In this document: in pieces, positions 28,728-36,867 of the stretch
Numbering within the stretch: position 1 is the stretch's first letter
Layout: each line of letters begins with the position of its first letter
IMG/VR virus record: IMGVR_UViG_3300010354_000045
Location: 62,001-126,000 of that record
DNA length: 64,000 nt
Reading direction: 5' to 3' (one strand)
From: a virus
Notes under the pieces: model-generated
Database searches by the model: none
What the model was told of the DNA's origin: nothing
Seen by the model: the letters and a program-made list of their open reading frames with translations, nothing else
Translations under genes and position numbers: made by a program

Positions 28728-30278
28728 ATGGCATATACTATAAACAAGTACAATGGAGCACAACTAACAGTCGTAGCTGACGGTACTATAGACACTACCT
28801 TAGATATCAAGCTGATTGGTAAAAATTATGCTGGATACGGCGAAGTTCAAAATGAAAATCTTGTGTTCATGCTTGAAAATTTTGCTAACGCTTCTCCACC
28901 GCCTAGGCCAATTTCTGGACAATTATGGTACGATACAGGATCTAGTAAATTAAAATTTTATGATGGTAGTAAGTTTAGAACAACTGGCGGGGCCGAGGTA
29001 AGTACAACTGCTCCTACAGGATTGACAGAAGGCGATTTTTGGTTTAATACTGCTACAAGACAATTATTTGCTTGGAGTTTAACCGGTGCTGCTAATGGAA
29101 CTGCTCCTGGATTTGTTCTAGTAGGACCACAATCAGTGGCAAACGCTGGAACTACTCAAATGAGGTCAAGAACTGTTGTTGGTCGTCCAGTAGGTAATCC
29201 AGCCGGCACCCCTTTTAATAGACCAATTATCGAAGCTGTAGTAAATGATGCAACTATATTCATTATTAATCCAGACGGTGACTTTGATCTTGATTCCACT
29301 AACCAAATAACTGGTTTTACAACAATTAAACAAGGGGTCACACTTTGTTATACAACAACAGGTGGGGGGAGCCTAGGACAAACTACATCTAGTCATAGAT
29401 TTTGGGGAACTGCTAGCAATGCAGAGCGTTTAGGTGGATATTTAGCTAGTGATTTTTCTAGATCCAATAATGCAGCATTTACAACATTAGTAAGTTTTTC
29501 TGATGCTGGTTTTACTGTTGGTGATGTTCCTAGATTGAGGGTGTTTAACGAAAGTGCATTAGTACCTACTATTCAAAATCAATTAAGTGATAAAATTGTA
29601 TTTCAAACAACAGTAGCATCGGCAACTAAAGTACCAATGCAATTAATTGGATTAAATATACTTCCGGGTACAGATGGCACAAATGACATTGGATCTTTAA
29701 CTGCTGGGGCAGGTAACACTCCATTAAAGTTTAATAATGTATACGCTGCTAATTTTAAAGGACTTGCAGATTCAGCTAGTGCTCTAAGATTTAGTGGATC
29801 GGATATTTTCCCTGTAGATGCAGTAGGTGGTGGCGGAGTTACAACAGTAGCAGTTAGAGACGGAGTCGGCCATATTAAAGCTGTTCAATTTAACGGTGTT
29901 GCACTTCAAGCTCAATACGCTGACTTAGCTGAAAAATATCTCGCCGATCAAGAGTACGAACCCGGAACTGTTGTTACAGTCGGTGGAGAAAAAGAAGTAA
30001 CTCAGTCATCGAACGGATCGTTGGCAATTGGAGTAGTATCGACTAATCCTGCTTTTAAAATGAATAGTGATCTTGAAGGTGGAACATATATTGCACTAAA
30101 GGGTAGAGTACCAGTAAAAGTTTTTGGACCTATTAGAAAAGGAGAACACCTTTTAGCCGGCCAAGAAGGGTGCGCTGTGGCCGCAGGTTCATTATTGCAA
30201 TCTCGATTAGTATTTGCAGTTTCTTTAGAAGATAATACTAGTGATGGAATAAAATTAGTCGAATGTGTAATTCTCTAA
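28728..30278 (+). CDS. Tail fibre-like protein, paralogue 4, with distinct C-terminal domain
   Basis: Residues 1-135 are the shared domain (IGKNYAGYGEVQNENLVFML, GQLWYDT, GDFWFNT, FVLVGPQ). The centre repeats the HRFWGTASNAERLGG and FTVGDVPRLRVFNE segments of paralogue 3. The final ~125 residues are different: QYADLAEKYLADQEYEPGTV, then GVVSTNPAF, ALKGRVPVKVFGPI and KGEHLLAGQEG. This compact beta domain is found at the ends of fibres in several aquatic phages and faintly recalls self-cleaving chaperone domains of tailspikes, but I see no defined cleavage motif. A structural role is likely, and the meaning of the C-terminal domain is open. Confidence 0.65.
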   Translation: MAYTINKYNGAQLTVVADGTIDTTLDIKLIGKNYAGYGEVQNENLVFMLENFANASPPPRPISGQLWYDTGSSKLKFYDGSKFRTTGGAEVSTTAPTGLTEGDFWFNTATRQLFAWSLTGAANGTAPGFVLVGPQSVANAGTTQMRSRTVVGRPVGNPAGTPFNRPIIEAVVNDATIFIINPDGDFDLDSTNQITGFTTIKQGVTLCYTTTGGGSLGQTTSSHRFWGTASNAERLGGYLASDFSRSNNAAFTTLVSFSDAGFTVGDVPRLRVFNESALVPTIQNQLSDKIVFQTTVASATKVPMQLIGLNILPGTDGTNDIGSLTAGAGNTPLKFNNVYAANFKGLADSASALRFSGSDIFPVDAVGGGGVTTVAVRDGVGHIKAVQFNGVALQAQYADLAEKYLADQEYEPGTVVTVGGEKEVTQSSNGSLAIGVVSTNPAFKMNSDLEGGTYIALKGRVPVKVFGPIRKGEHLLAGQEGCAVAAGSLLQSRLVFAVSLEDNTSDGIKLVECVIL

Positions 30279-30284
30279 TAAATA
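30277..30284 (+). promoter_or_regulatory. T4-late-like promoter element overlapping a stop codon
   Basis: AATAAATA overlaps the end of the preceding fibre gene and lies 28 bases before the ATG at 30312, followed by an AAAAGGA ribosome site. The A-rich context (AATAAAAAAATATTG) makes this the least certain of the four plus-strand late-type boxes. Confidence 0.35.
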
Positions 30285-30311
30285 AAAAAATATTGAAAAA
30301 AGGATCTTAAA

Positions 30312-31628
30312 ATGCCAACAGGTGTAGGACAAAAAATAGAAGCGCAGCATTATAATGATATACAAGGTATCATTAATCCGATATTAGGTCGTTCGTATAA
30401 TCCTTTCAATGCTGCATATAATTTAGGATATGATAATGTACCTGTTGCATCTCAAGTAGCACAACTTGCTATTATTAGTGCTCAACAATGGGCTAATTTA
30501 AGAACTGATATTTCTAGAGCCAGGGGCCATCAAACAGGAACAGATTTACTTGCTGCTGCCACCCCGGGCGCATTAACAGTACCGAATCCAAGTGTGGCAA
30601 TTACTGCAACCATTTCTGGAACTACTATGACAGTAACTGCTGTTACTGGCGGAAATATTCAATTAACATCAGAATTAACATTTACAACTAACGGTCAACC
30701 AATAGGCGGTGCCGGAACAAAAACAACTATAGTTTCTCAAACTAGTGGAACTTCTGGTAGCACAGGAAATTATACAATTAGTCGTACTTTATCAATAGGC
30801 GTGGCCACTGCTATAACTGCTACGCTTTTTGTTAAGATATCCGAAGCAGATAGAAGTGCATATCAGGTTATGGCAGAAGCAGCTAGAGACAACAGATTAA
30901 TTGGTCCCGGAGCAAGCATTAATCAAATTCCTGGAACACGAAGTGCTGTTGTAAATCTTTTTACACCCAGTGTTAGAACTGCGGTATGGAATGGAACAGT
31001 GCAAGAAACAATTACAGTTAGATTTCCTGCTGAAACTAGCGGAACTGTTCCTAACACTCAACCACCCGGTCATATAAGGGCTTTTTTTAATACAGGCGGA
31101 GAAATACTTTTTTCAGCATCGTTTGTACCAAATAATTCAGAAACAAAAAATACATCTTGGCAAACTTTATGTAGTCAATTAGGTACGATCCGATTTGGTA
31201 GAGATGCAATTGATGCAGGGTCTAACACTTCAATAACAACAGTGACAACAGCAGCAGTTGGTTATAGTAATCTAACACAATCAGGTTCACCTCCGGCACT
31301 TCTAGTTGAAAGAAAATTAGTGCAAGTTACTACAAATCCACCAGCTGATGTAGGAAATTATTTTCCAAATTCTATTAGATTGTACGGGTTTAAAACATTA
31401 AATTCTGGCGGTTACGATATTCTAACGTTTTACTTGCAATTTAGAGACGATGCTGCCGCCGACACACCACCGACTCCGGCAGTGTTCCCTGACACACCTA
31501 TAGACGAAGATGTCAATGGAACGTTAACATCAACTGTTTCTTGTCGTTATGCTGCTAATGCAACTTATATTCAAGTAAGTCCTCCAACTAGCGCAAATAC
31601 CGGTTCAAGCACAACCGGAATTGTCTAA
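30312..31628 (+). CDS. Structural protein, probable fibre or tail accessory
   Basis: This 438-aa protein of unnamed family has an N-terminal helical part (GQKIEAQHYNDIQGIINPIL, then AQQWANLRTDISRARGHQTG), a beta repeat-like stretch at about 95-180 (ISGTTMTVTAVTGG; TSGTSGSTGNYTISRTLSI), and a C-terminal beta domain (AYRFRDDAA-type end). The SGSTGNYTIS motif resembles short GSNGTYTI/GSSGTYTIS stretches in the small proteins at 48157 and 48960. It has no enzyme motif. It ends the fibre series before the glycosyltransferase group, and its role is inferred only from position. Confidence 0.5.
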   Translation: MPTGVGQKIEAQHYNDIQGIINPILGRSYNPFNAAYNLGYDNVPVASQVAQLAIISAQQWANLRTDISRARGHQTGTDLLAAATPGALTVPNPSVAITATISGTTMTVTAVTGGNIQLTSELTFTTNGQPIGGAGTKTTIVSQTSGTSGSTGNYTISRTLSIGVATAITATLFVKISEADRSAYQVMAEAARDNRLIGPGASINQIPGTRSAVVNLFTPSVRTAVWNGTVQETITVRFPAETSGTVPNTQPPGHIRAFFNTGGEILFSASFVPNNSETKNTSWQTLCSQLGTIRFGRDAIDAGSNTSITTVTTAAVGYSNLTQSGSPPALLVERKLVQVTTNPPADVGNYFPNSIRLYGFKTLNSGGYDILTFYLQFRDDAAADTPPTPAVFPDTPIDEDVNGTLTSTVSCRYAANATYIQVSPPTSANTGSSTTGIV

Positions 31629-31684
31629 TATCTGATAGTTAAAAGATAATTATGTAGTGTTATTAAAACTCTACAGGTTTATCT

Positions 31685-32035
31685 ATGGACGAAAAAATTG
31701 AAAAAGCATTGTCTGTAGCCAATTATATGGCTACACTTTCTAATCAAAGAAGGATCATCTTTGAAGAATTTAATCAAAAAACTTTGTATTATATAAACGG
31801 TGCAACCTTTAAAATTACACCAAATTTAATTTCTCATGCTAAAACTACAGTTGATCTAGGTTATACTTCCGACGTAGCATTTTTAGATTCAAATAACTTT
31901 CCAATTATTATAAATGATGTTCAAAAATTTCTTGAAGATATCCAAGAAATTTATTTTTCTGCATTAAATGAATACGCAGTCAAGTATACAGATATAAAAT
32001 CTAAAAGAAAAATAGACGATATTATAAATCTATGA
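31685..32035 (+). CDS. Small acidic unknown protein before the glycosyltransferases
   Basis: The 116-aa protein is mostly helical with a Lys/Asp/Ile-rich end (KYTDIKSKRKIDDIINL). I do not recognise the family. It is preceded by a 56-base gap without a clear promoter and its stop overlaps the next start (ATGA), so it is cotranslated with the first glycosyltransferase. Size and position between fibres and modifying enzymes would suit a fibre chaperone or assembly factor, but nothing in the sequence proves this. Confidence 0.5.
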   Translation: MDEKIEKALSVANYMATLSNQRRIIFEEFNQKTLYYINGATFKITPNLISHAKTTVDLGYTSDVAFLDSNNFPIIINDVQKFLEDIQEIYFSALNEYAVKYTDIKSKRKIDDIINL

Positions 32036-32880
32036 ACGTTGGCGCTGTTATAATTGCTCAAAATAATCAACTAATTGATTATACTAAGTTGGCAGTTTTT
32101 TCTGCTAGTAGGGTAAAAAAATATTTAGGTATACCTGTATCGTTAATTACAGATAATGTACAATGGTTATCTGAAGAATATCCAAACCACCCTTTTGAGA
32201 ATGTAATAGAGATACCGTTCTATGATGTTTTTTCTATGAAAGAATTCAATGACGGCTCTTTCTCGGCATCAACTCACGAATGGAAAAATTTATCTAGGCC
32301 TAAAGTCTACGAATTGTCTCCTTATGATAAGACTCTTGTTATCGATAGCGATTATATTATTTGTTCTGATAATTTAAAAAATGCTTTGGATTTAGATTAT
32401 CATTTGCAGATTTATAAAACTAGTTTAGATTTAGCCTATTTAAGAAACACAGGAGAGTTTGATAGAATCAATTGTTATTCTATACCATTTTATTGGGCAA
32501 CAACTTTTATTTTTCAAAAAAATTTAGTTACTGAATCTTTTTTTAATTTAGTGTCGTATATTCAAACAAATTGGTTATATTTTAGATCATTATATAATAT
32601 ACAGAGTCCTGCATTTAGAAATGATTTTGCTTTTAGCATAGCAATACATATCATGAACGGAAAGACCAATGGGGAATTTGCTATTGATCTTCCAGGTAAA
32701 ATGAATTTTTTATTAGATAAAGATTTTCTAATGTCTATAGATAACGATAAAATAAAATTTCTTGTAAGTAAAAAAGATCATTACGGAGAATATATTTTAG
32801 GATCTACAAAAGGATTAGATGTTCATGTTATGAATAAACAAAGTTTAACTAGAGTTATTGATGGGGTATTAGGTGTCTAA
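32032..32880 (+). CDS. GT-A-type glycosyltransferase (GT8-like), copy A
   Basis: The 282-aa protein has a nucleotide-sugar transferase layout: an N-terminal Rossmann-like start (VGAVIIAQNNQLIDYTKLA), a segment on the host-sugar side (VKKYLGIPVSLITDN), and a DSD metal-binding motif at 105-107 within LVIDSDYII, typical of GT-A enzymes that bind UDP/GDP-sugar through a divalent metal. It has no signal or membrane segment. It overlaps the preceding gene by ATGA and the next by 8 bases. It and its neighbour at 32873 share order and motifs and look like diverged paralogues. Plausible roles are decoration of virion fibres or of host or DNA targets. The acceptor is unknown. Confidence 0.65.
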   Translation: MNVGAVIIAQNNQLIDYTKLAVFSASRVKKYLGIPVSLITDNVQWLSEEYPNHPFENVIEIPFYDVFSMKEFNDGSFSASTHEWKNLSRPKVYELSPYDKTLVIDSDYIICSDNLKNALDLDYHLQIYKTSLDLAYLRNTGEFDRINCYSIPFYWATTFIFQKNLVTESFFNLVSYIQTNWLYFRSLYNIQSPAFRNDFAFSIAIHIMNGKTNGEFAIDLPGKMNFLLDKDFLMSIDNDKIKFLVSKKDHYGEYILGSTKGLDVHVMNKQSLTRVIDGVLGV

Positions 32881-33706
32881 AGGATTTGTTGTATTAGCAC
32901 AAGGTGAGTCTTATATTAGGCAGGCTTATGCATTGGCACTGTCAATTAAGTTTAGTCAAAAAACTTATAAGAATATTTCTATTATCACTAATGACGTAGT
33001 ACCGGATGAATATCAACATATTTTTGATAAAATTATCACAATACCTTGGGGTGATGATTCTAATCAAAGTAGATATCGTGCTGAAAATAGATGGAAGATT
33101 TATCATGCAAGTCCTTATAATGAAACAATAGTACTTGATACCGACATGTTAGTCCTTGAAGATATATATTCATGGTGGGATTACTGTTCAAAATATCCAA
33201 TTCATTATTGTTCAAATATTAAAAATTATAAATTAGAGTCTGTAATAGATACTATTCACAGAAAGGCATTTATTCATAATAAACTAACAAGTCCATATTC
33301 AGCATTGCACTATTTTAAAAAATCTGACGAAGCATGGAATTTTTATAAAACTTTAGAATTTGTTTGTAAAAACTGGGAATATTGTTATACCATCTTTGCG
33401 CCAAATGAATATCAAAATTGGCTTAGTATGGATTTAGCTGCGGCTATTGCTATAGAAATAACAGGTATGCATAATATAGCAATAGGTAAATTTTCACCTT
33501 TAGAGTTTGTTCATATGAAAATACCTTTACAAGGATGGACTATGATTCCCGAATCATGGAAAGATAATGCACCTTATTTTTTAAATTCTAAGGGTGATTT
33601 AGTAGTAGGGAATATTAAACAAACAAAGATTTTTCACTATGTAGAAAAAGAATTTTTAACCAATAGGATCATTTTTCAATTTGAAAGATTATTAAATAAT
33701 GAATGA
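32873..33706 (+). CDS. GT-A-type glycosyltransferase (GT8-like), copy B, GTG start
   Basis: The 277-aa protein begins at a GTG inside the end of copy A and repeats its plan: KGFVVLAQGESYIRQAYALAL, then SIITNDVVPDEY, then the metal motif D89-T-D91 in IVLDTDMLVLED. The length and spacing of the motif match copy A. The middle is Trp/Tyr-rich, as in sugar-binding clefts. Upstream GGGG acts as a weak ribosome site, so coupling to copy A is likely. I infer a nucleotide-diphospho-sugar glycosyltransferase. Donor and acceptor cannot be read. Confidence 0.65.
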   Translation: MSKGFVVLAQGESYIRQAYALALSIKFSQKTYKNISIITNDVVPDEYQHIFDKIITIPWGDDSNQSRYRAENRWKIYHASPYNETIVLDTDMLVLEDIYSWWDYCSKYPIHYCSNIKNYKLESVIDTIHRKAFIHNKLTSPYSALHYFKKSDEAWNFYKTLEFVCKNWEYCYTIFAPNEYQNWLSMDLAAAIAIEITGMHNIAIGKFSPLEFVHMKIPLQGWTMIPESWKDNAPYFLNSKGDLVVGNIKQTKIFHYVEKEFLTNRIIFQFERLLNNE

Positions 33707-34352
33707 AGATATTGTTTACATACCACAACCTGAATCGTTAAGGTATTATGTATATTATAATAAAGACACTGGCAGAATAGATGGGATATCTTGTGGACTC
33801 CTTACATTAAAAGGTTTTGAAACATATTTAGAGATATCTTCAACATTATACGAAAAGTTAGATAAGAGTGCTGGAAAATTAGAAAAATATGTAGTTGCAC
33901 TAGATCCTAATTCTTCCATGCAACAGAATGGCAGTACATTTATTGAAACAGATAAAATTATATCTCCAGAAGTAGTTGATAAAATCACAAAAGAAACTGC
34001 TTTTAAAGGAAACGTTTTTAAATTAATTTTAGATGAAGTTACTAGTAGTACTGATTTAATAGTAGAATGGAATTTACCTTTAAAACAATGGACATTTTCA
34101 GTTAATGAATCTAGTAAGTTAAGGTTGCTTAATGAAAATTACAAATCTTCAAATTTAGTTTTTTTCGTTATCCTTGAAAATGACTTTGATTTTTTAATTC
34201 GAACAATTTATATTAAAGCTGGTGCTATTGCACTTAGTACAGTTCATATACCGTTTGAAAGTGCGTTTGAATTTAACATTAACAAAATTGCTATTGCAGC
34301 AAGGACTATTTTTGATAAACACGGTCTAAAGAAAGTGTATGAAACTAATTAA
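33699..34352 (+). CDS. Unknown protein inside the glycosyltransferase operon
   Basis: This 217-aa protein is not recognised. It has an N-terminal beta part (YYVYYNKDTGRIDGISCG), a central domain (VVDKITKETAFKGNVFKLIL), and a C-terminal beta segment. It overlaps both neighbours (8 and 14 bases) and is thus coupled to the glycosyltransferases on either side. It may be an accessory or carrier for the same modification, which is an inference from context only. Confidence 0.5.
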   Translation: MNEDIVYIPQPESLRYYVYYNKDTGRIDGISCGLLTLKGFETYLEISSTLYEKLDKSAGKLEKYVVALDPNSSMQQNGSTFIETDKIISPEVVDKITKETAFKGNVFKLILDEVTSSTDLIVEWNLPLKQWTFSVNESSKLRLLNENYKSSNLVFFVILENDFDFLIRTIYIKAGAIALSTVHIPFESAFEFNINKIAIAARTIFDKHGLKKVYETN

Positions 34353-35232
34353 AGTTATTGAACAAGATATTATTTTTCTTAGTTATGACGAACCTAATGC
34401 TGAGAAAAATTATGCAGATTTATGTAATAAATTTCCTTGGGCAAAACGAGTTCACGGAGTCAAAGGTAGTGATGCAGCTCATAAGGCCTGCGCTGCACTA
34501 AGTGATACAGAATACTTTATTACTGTAGATGCTGATAATATTGTAGATGCTGAATTTCTCGAAGTAGAGGTTAATTTAGATGAATTAGGATTAACTCCTG
34601 ATCATGTTTTTAGTTGGTGCGGTAAAGTTCATGTTAATGGTCTTATGTACGGAAACGGTGGATTAAAAATGTGGACACGTAAGTTTGTTAATAATATGCG
34701 TACACATGAAAACTCAGATCCTAATGACACTAAAGGATTAGTAGAGTTTTGTTTTGATGACAAATATTATCAATTTAATGAAAATTATTCAGAAAGTTTT
34801 ACGAATGACAGTCCATTTCAGGCTTGGCGTGCAGGATTTCGAGAAGGTGTAAAGATGTCGTTAGACCAAGGTGCTAAAGTATCGGATCTTAAAAATGTTT
34901 GGTGGCAAAATTATCATCGATTATTAATATGGTGCAATATAGGAGCAGATGTTGAAAACGGTATTTGGAGCATATTAGGAGCCAGAGAAGGCTGCTATAA
35001 AACTAATTGTACAGACTGGGATTATTCTAATGTTAGAGATTTCGAGTGGTTAACAAAATATTGGAATGAACAAGGTTACAGTACTGCAATCGACACAGAT
35101 TATCGCGTCAAGTGGTTGGGTCACGAACTTAAAACTAAATGTGATTTGCCAGTTTCTGATATTGATACTACTGCTTCGAAATTTTTTAAGACAGTATTTA
35201 ATAATAGTCCTCGAATAATTCGTAGAAGATAA
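34339..35232 (+). CDS. Glycosyltransferase-like protein with DAD motif, copy C
   Basis: The 297-aa protein starts with DIIFLSYDEPNAEKNYADL and AKRVHGVKG, then a D64-A-D66 metal motif in YFITVDADNIVD, then NGLMYGNGGLKMW and FQAWRAGFREGVKM. The next gene has the same series of blocks, so the two are clear paralogues. The pattern is one I associate with a phage family annotated as glycosyltransferase. The DxD position supports a GT-A fold. The middle (about 115-160) has an insertion absent from copy D. It ends with TAATG overlap into copy D. Confidence 0.62.
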   Translation: MKLIKVIEQDIIFLSYDEPNAEKNYADLCNKFPWAKRVHGVKGSDAAHKACAALSDTEYFITVDADNIVDAEFLEVEVNLDELGLTPDHVFSWCGKVHVNGLMYGNGGLKMWTRKFVNNMRTHENSDPNDTKGLVEFCFDDKYYQFNENYSESFTNDSPFQAWRAGFREGVKMSLDQGAKVSDLKNVWWQNYHRLLIWCNIGADVENGIWSILGAREGCYKTNCTDWDYSNVRDFEWLTKYWNEQGYSTAIDTDYRVKWLGHELKTKCDLPVSDIDTTASKFFKTVFNNSPRIIRRR

Positions 35233-35903
35233 TGTACGACTTAATCTATATTTCATACAATGAACCCGCCGCCGATGAAAATTTTTCTAGGTTGCAGTCT
35301 CGATTTCCGTTAGCTAAAAGAGTACATGGAGTAAAAGGTATTCACCAAGCTCATATTGCTGCTGCCAAAAAAGTTTTTACTAAAATGTTTTGGGTAGTCG
35401 ATGCTGATGCAACTATATTAGATACATTTAACTTTAACTATGTAGTCCCCGAATGGGATTTAGATATTGTCCATGTTTGGAGAAGCCGTAATCCTATTAA
35501 CGGTTTAGAATACGGATACGGAGGTGTAAAATTATTGCCAAAACAACTGACTTTAAAAGTTGATACTACTAGTACTGATATGACAATGAGCATTAGTACA
35601 AAATTTAAAGTTATGGAAGAGGTAAGCAATATCACCTCGTTTAATACTGATCCTTTTAGTACTTGGAAATCAGCTTTTCGAGAGTGTTGTAAGTTAGCTA
35701 GTAAAGTACCCGATGTCGAAACTTCTTATAGATTAAAAGTGTGGTGCCATGTTGGCGAGGATCAACCGTTCGGAAAATATGCTATTGCTGGCGCACTCGC
35801 CGGCCGTGCATACGGTGAAAAAAATGCCGACGATTTGTCGGCATTAAGACTTATCAATGACTTTGATTGGCTACAAGATCAGTTTAATTTAACTAAATCT
35901 TGA
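35232..35903 (+). CDS. Glycosyltransferase-like protein with DAD motif, copy D
   Basis: The 223-aa protein is a shorter paralogue of copy C: DLIYISYNEPAADENF, AKRVHGVKGIHQAH, D57-A-D59 in FWVVDADATIL, NGLEYGYGGVKLL and FSTWKSAFRECCKL. It is the last plus-strand gene and overlaps the 3' end of thyX on the other strand by 25 bases. The codons near residues 195-205 also form the hairpin of a minus-strand terminator, an unusual constraint on this coding sequence. Confidence 0.62.
   Translation: MYDLIYISYNEPAADENFSRLQSRFPLAKRVHGVKGIHQAHIAAAKKVFTKMFWVVDADATILDTFNFNYVVPEWDLDIVHVWRSRNPINGLEYGYGGVKLLPKQLTLKVDTTSTDMTMSISTKFKVMEEVSNITSFNTDPFSTWKSAFRECCKLASKVPDVETSYRLKVWCHVGEDQPFGKYAIAGALAGRAYGEKNADDLSALRLINDFDWLQDQFNLTKS
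35818..35845 (-). terminator. Intrinsic terminator of the thyX operon, inside the opposing gene
   Basis: Read on the minus strand, a perfect 9-bp stem (AATGCCGAC / GTCGGCATT) with a 5-base loop is followed by five T. On the plus strand the stem has no T-run, so the signal is directional. It lies 34 bases past the thyX stop and inside the plus-strand glycosyltransferase gene. It would end leftward transcription before it runs antisense into the structural module. Confidence 0.85.
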
Positions 35904-36550
35904 GCCATAGGGAATATAGCAGAAATAGCTGTAGCACAAGCTCTAGCTACTTCCATATGTTCTTTTTGAGTACCATTTCCGGATCTTAATTCAATAAAAT
36001 GTATCCATGAACGTAGTGTACCATTCATGTACAAACGACTCTCAATAAGACCTTCGGGTAGCACTGCACGAGCTTGTTCTTTAGCAATGCCGTTATCAAT
36101 GGCCCATTGATAAGCCATACGTGCCTCAGTAATTACATTGTTTTGAATTTTATTCCAACGATTTTGCAGCTCAGTGTCTTCAATTTCTATACTGTTTTGT
36201 CTATTTTTAATATCCTGTAGTCTTGCTTCCCTTGTAACAAAGTTTAGGTCTTGAGTAGGATCGGCATATCGTTGACTAAACTCTTGGAAACTAAAACTAC
36301 GATGCCGAAGAATTTGTCTAGCAATATCTCTAGTAGTAGTAATTTCCATACATGCACTAACCATTTCTAATGGACTCCAGTGTGCATGTTTGACCAGATA
36401 CTTGATTAGTTTTTCACTAGTTTCGGTGTTAAATTGATTACTAGGATTGCTTACCCTTGCACAGTAAGCAATCAGTTCTTGAGCATCATCGATACCTTGT
36501 TCTGCAAAGTCTTTAGTTGGTTGTGAGTATGATACTAGTTTTACTTTCAT
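35879..36550 (-). CDS. thyX: Flavin-dependent thymidylate synthase ThyX
   Basis: The 223-aa protein contains the ThyX signature RHR-x7-S at Arg82-His83-Arg84...Ser92 (RHRSFSFQEFSQRY), and the C-terminal half has RLYMNGTLRSWIHFIELR. ThyX makes dTMP from dUMP with methylene-tetrahydrofolate and FAD/NADPH, as a homotetramer. Length matches the family. It raises dTTP for phage DNA synthesis and is independent of a host ThyA. Its start overlaps the preceding 106-codon gene by four bases. It is the last gene of the leftward operon, with a terminator just downstream. Confidence 0.95.
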   Translation of the reverse strand: MKVKLVSYSQPTKDFAEQGIDDAQELIAYCARVSNPSNQFNTETSEKLIKYLVKHAHWSPLEMVSACMEITTTRDIARQILRHRSFSFQEFSQRYADPTQDLNFVTREARLQDIKNRQNSIEIEDTELQNRWNKIQNNVITEARMAYQWAIDNGIAKEQARAVLPEGLIESRLYMNGTLRSWIHFIELRSGNGTQKEHMEVARACATAISAIFPMAQDLVKLN

Positions 36551-36867
36551 ATTTTTGCCTTATTAAAAAATTTAAGTGTTGATTTTATAACATCTTTCTT
36601 AACTTTACTAGTATCTAATTTAAAATCTACTTCGACAATTTTGCCATCGTAGCTACGACAGAACTCGGATAAGTTTCTTTCAAACTTTTCCCATCCTGCT
36701 TTTCGAACAGTAGCAGTTATTTTAATTTCCCAAATTTTTCCATCTTTAAATTTGATCAGAACTGCTTCTAAATAACCAAAAGGAAGCACATTCAGTTTAA
36801 CCTCACCGAATACTTCTGGCCAATGTTCGATAGCATCTTTGGGAAGGAGTCTCCCCAAAGATGTCAC
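36547..36867 (-). CDS. Unknown 106-aa protein, GTG start
   Basis: The gene begins at a GTG that overlaps the preceding stop as GTGA and ends in a four-base overlap with thyX, so it sits in a translationally coupled chain. The sequence (WPEVFGEVKLNVLPFGYLEAVL, then a Lys-rich C-terminal half) gives a small alpha/beta protein without recognisable catalytic motifs. I cannot assign a function. A virus-specific small protein expressed with the MoxR/VWA-thyX group is the best description. Confidence 0.55.
   Translation of the reverse strand: MTSLGRLLPKDAIEHWPEVFGEVKLNVLPFGYLEAVLIKFKDGKIWEIKITATVRKAGWEKFERNLSEFCRSYDGKIVEVDFKLDTSKVKKDVIKSTLKFFNKAKI

Noticed and set aside
31629-31684. TGTAG/CTACA inverted repeat as terminator of the fibre block
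   Set aside because: The stem is only 5 bp with a long loop and no T-run follows on the plus strand.
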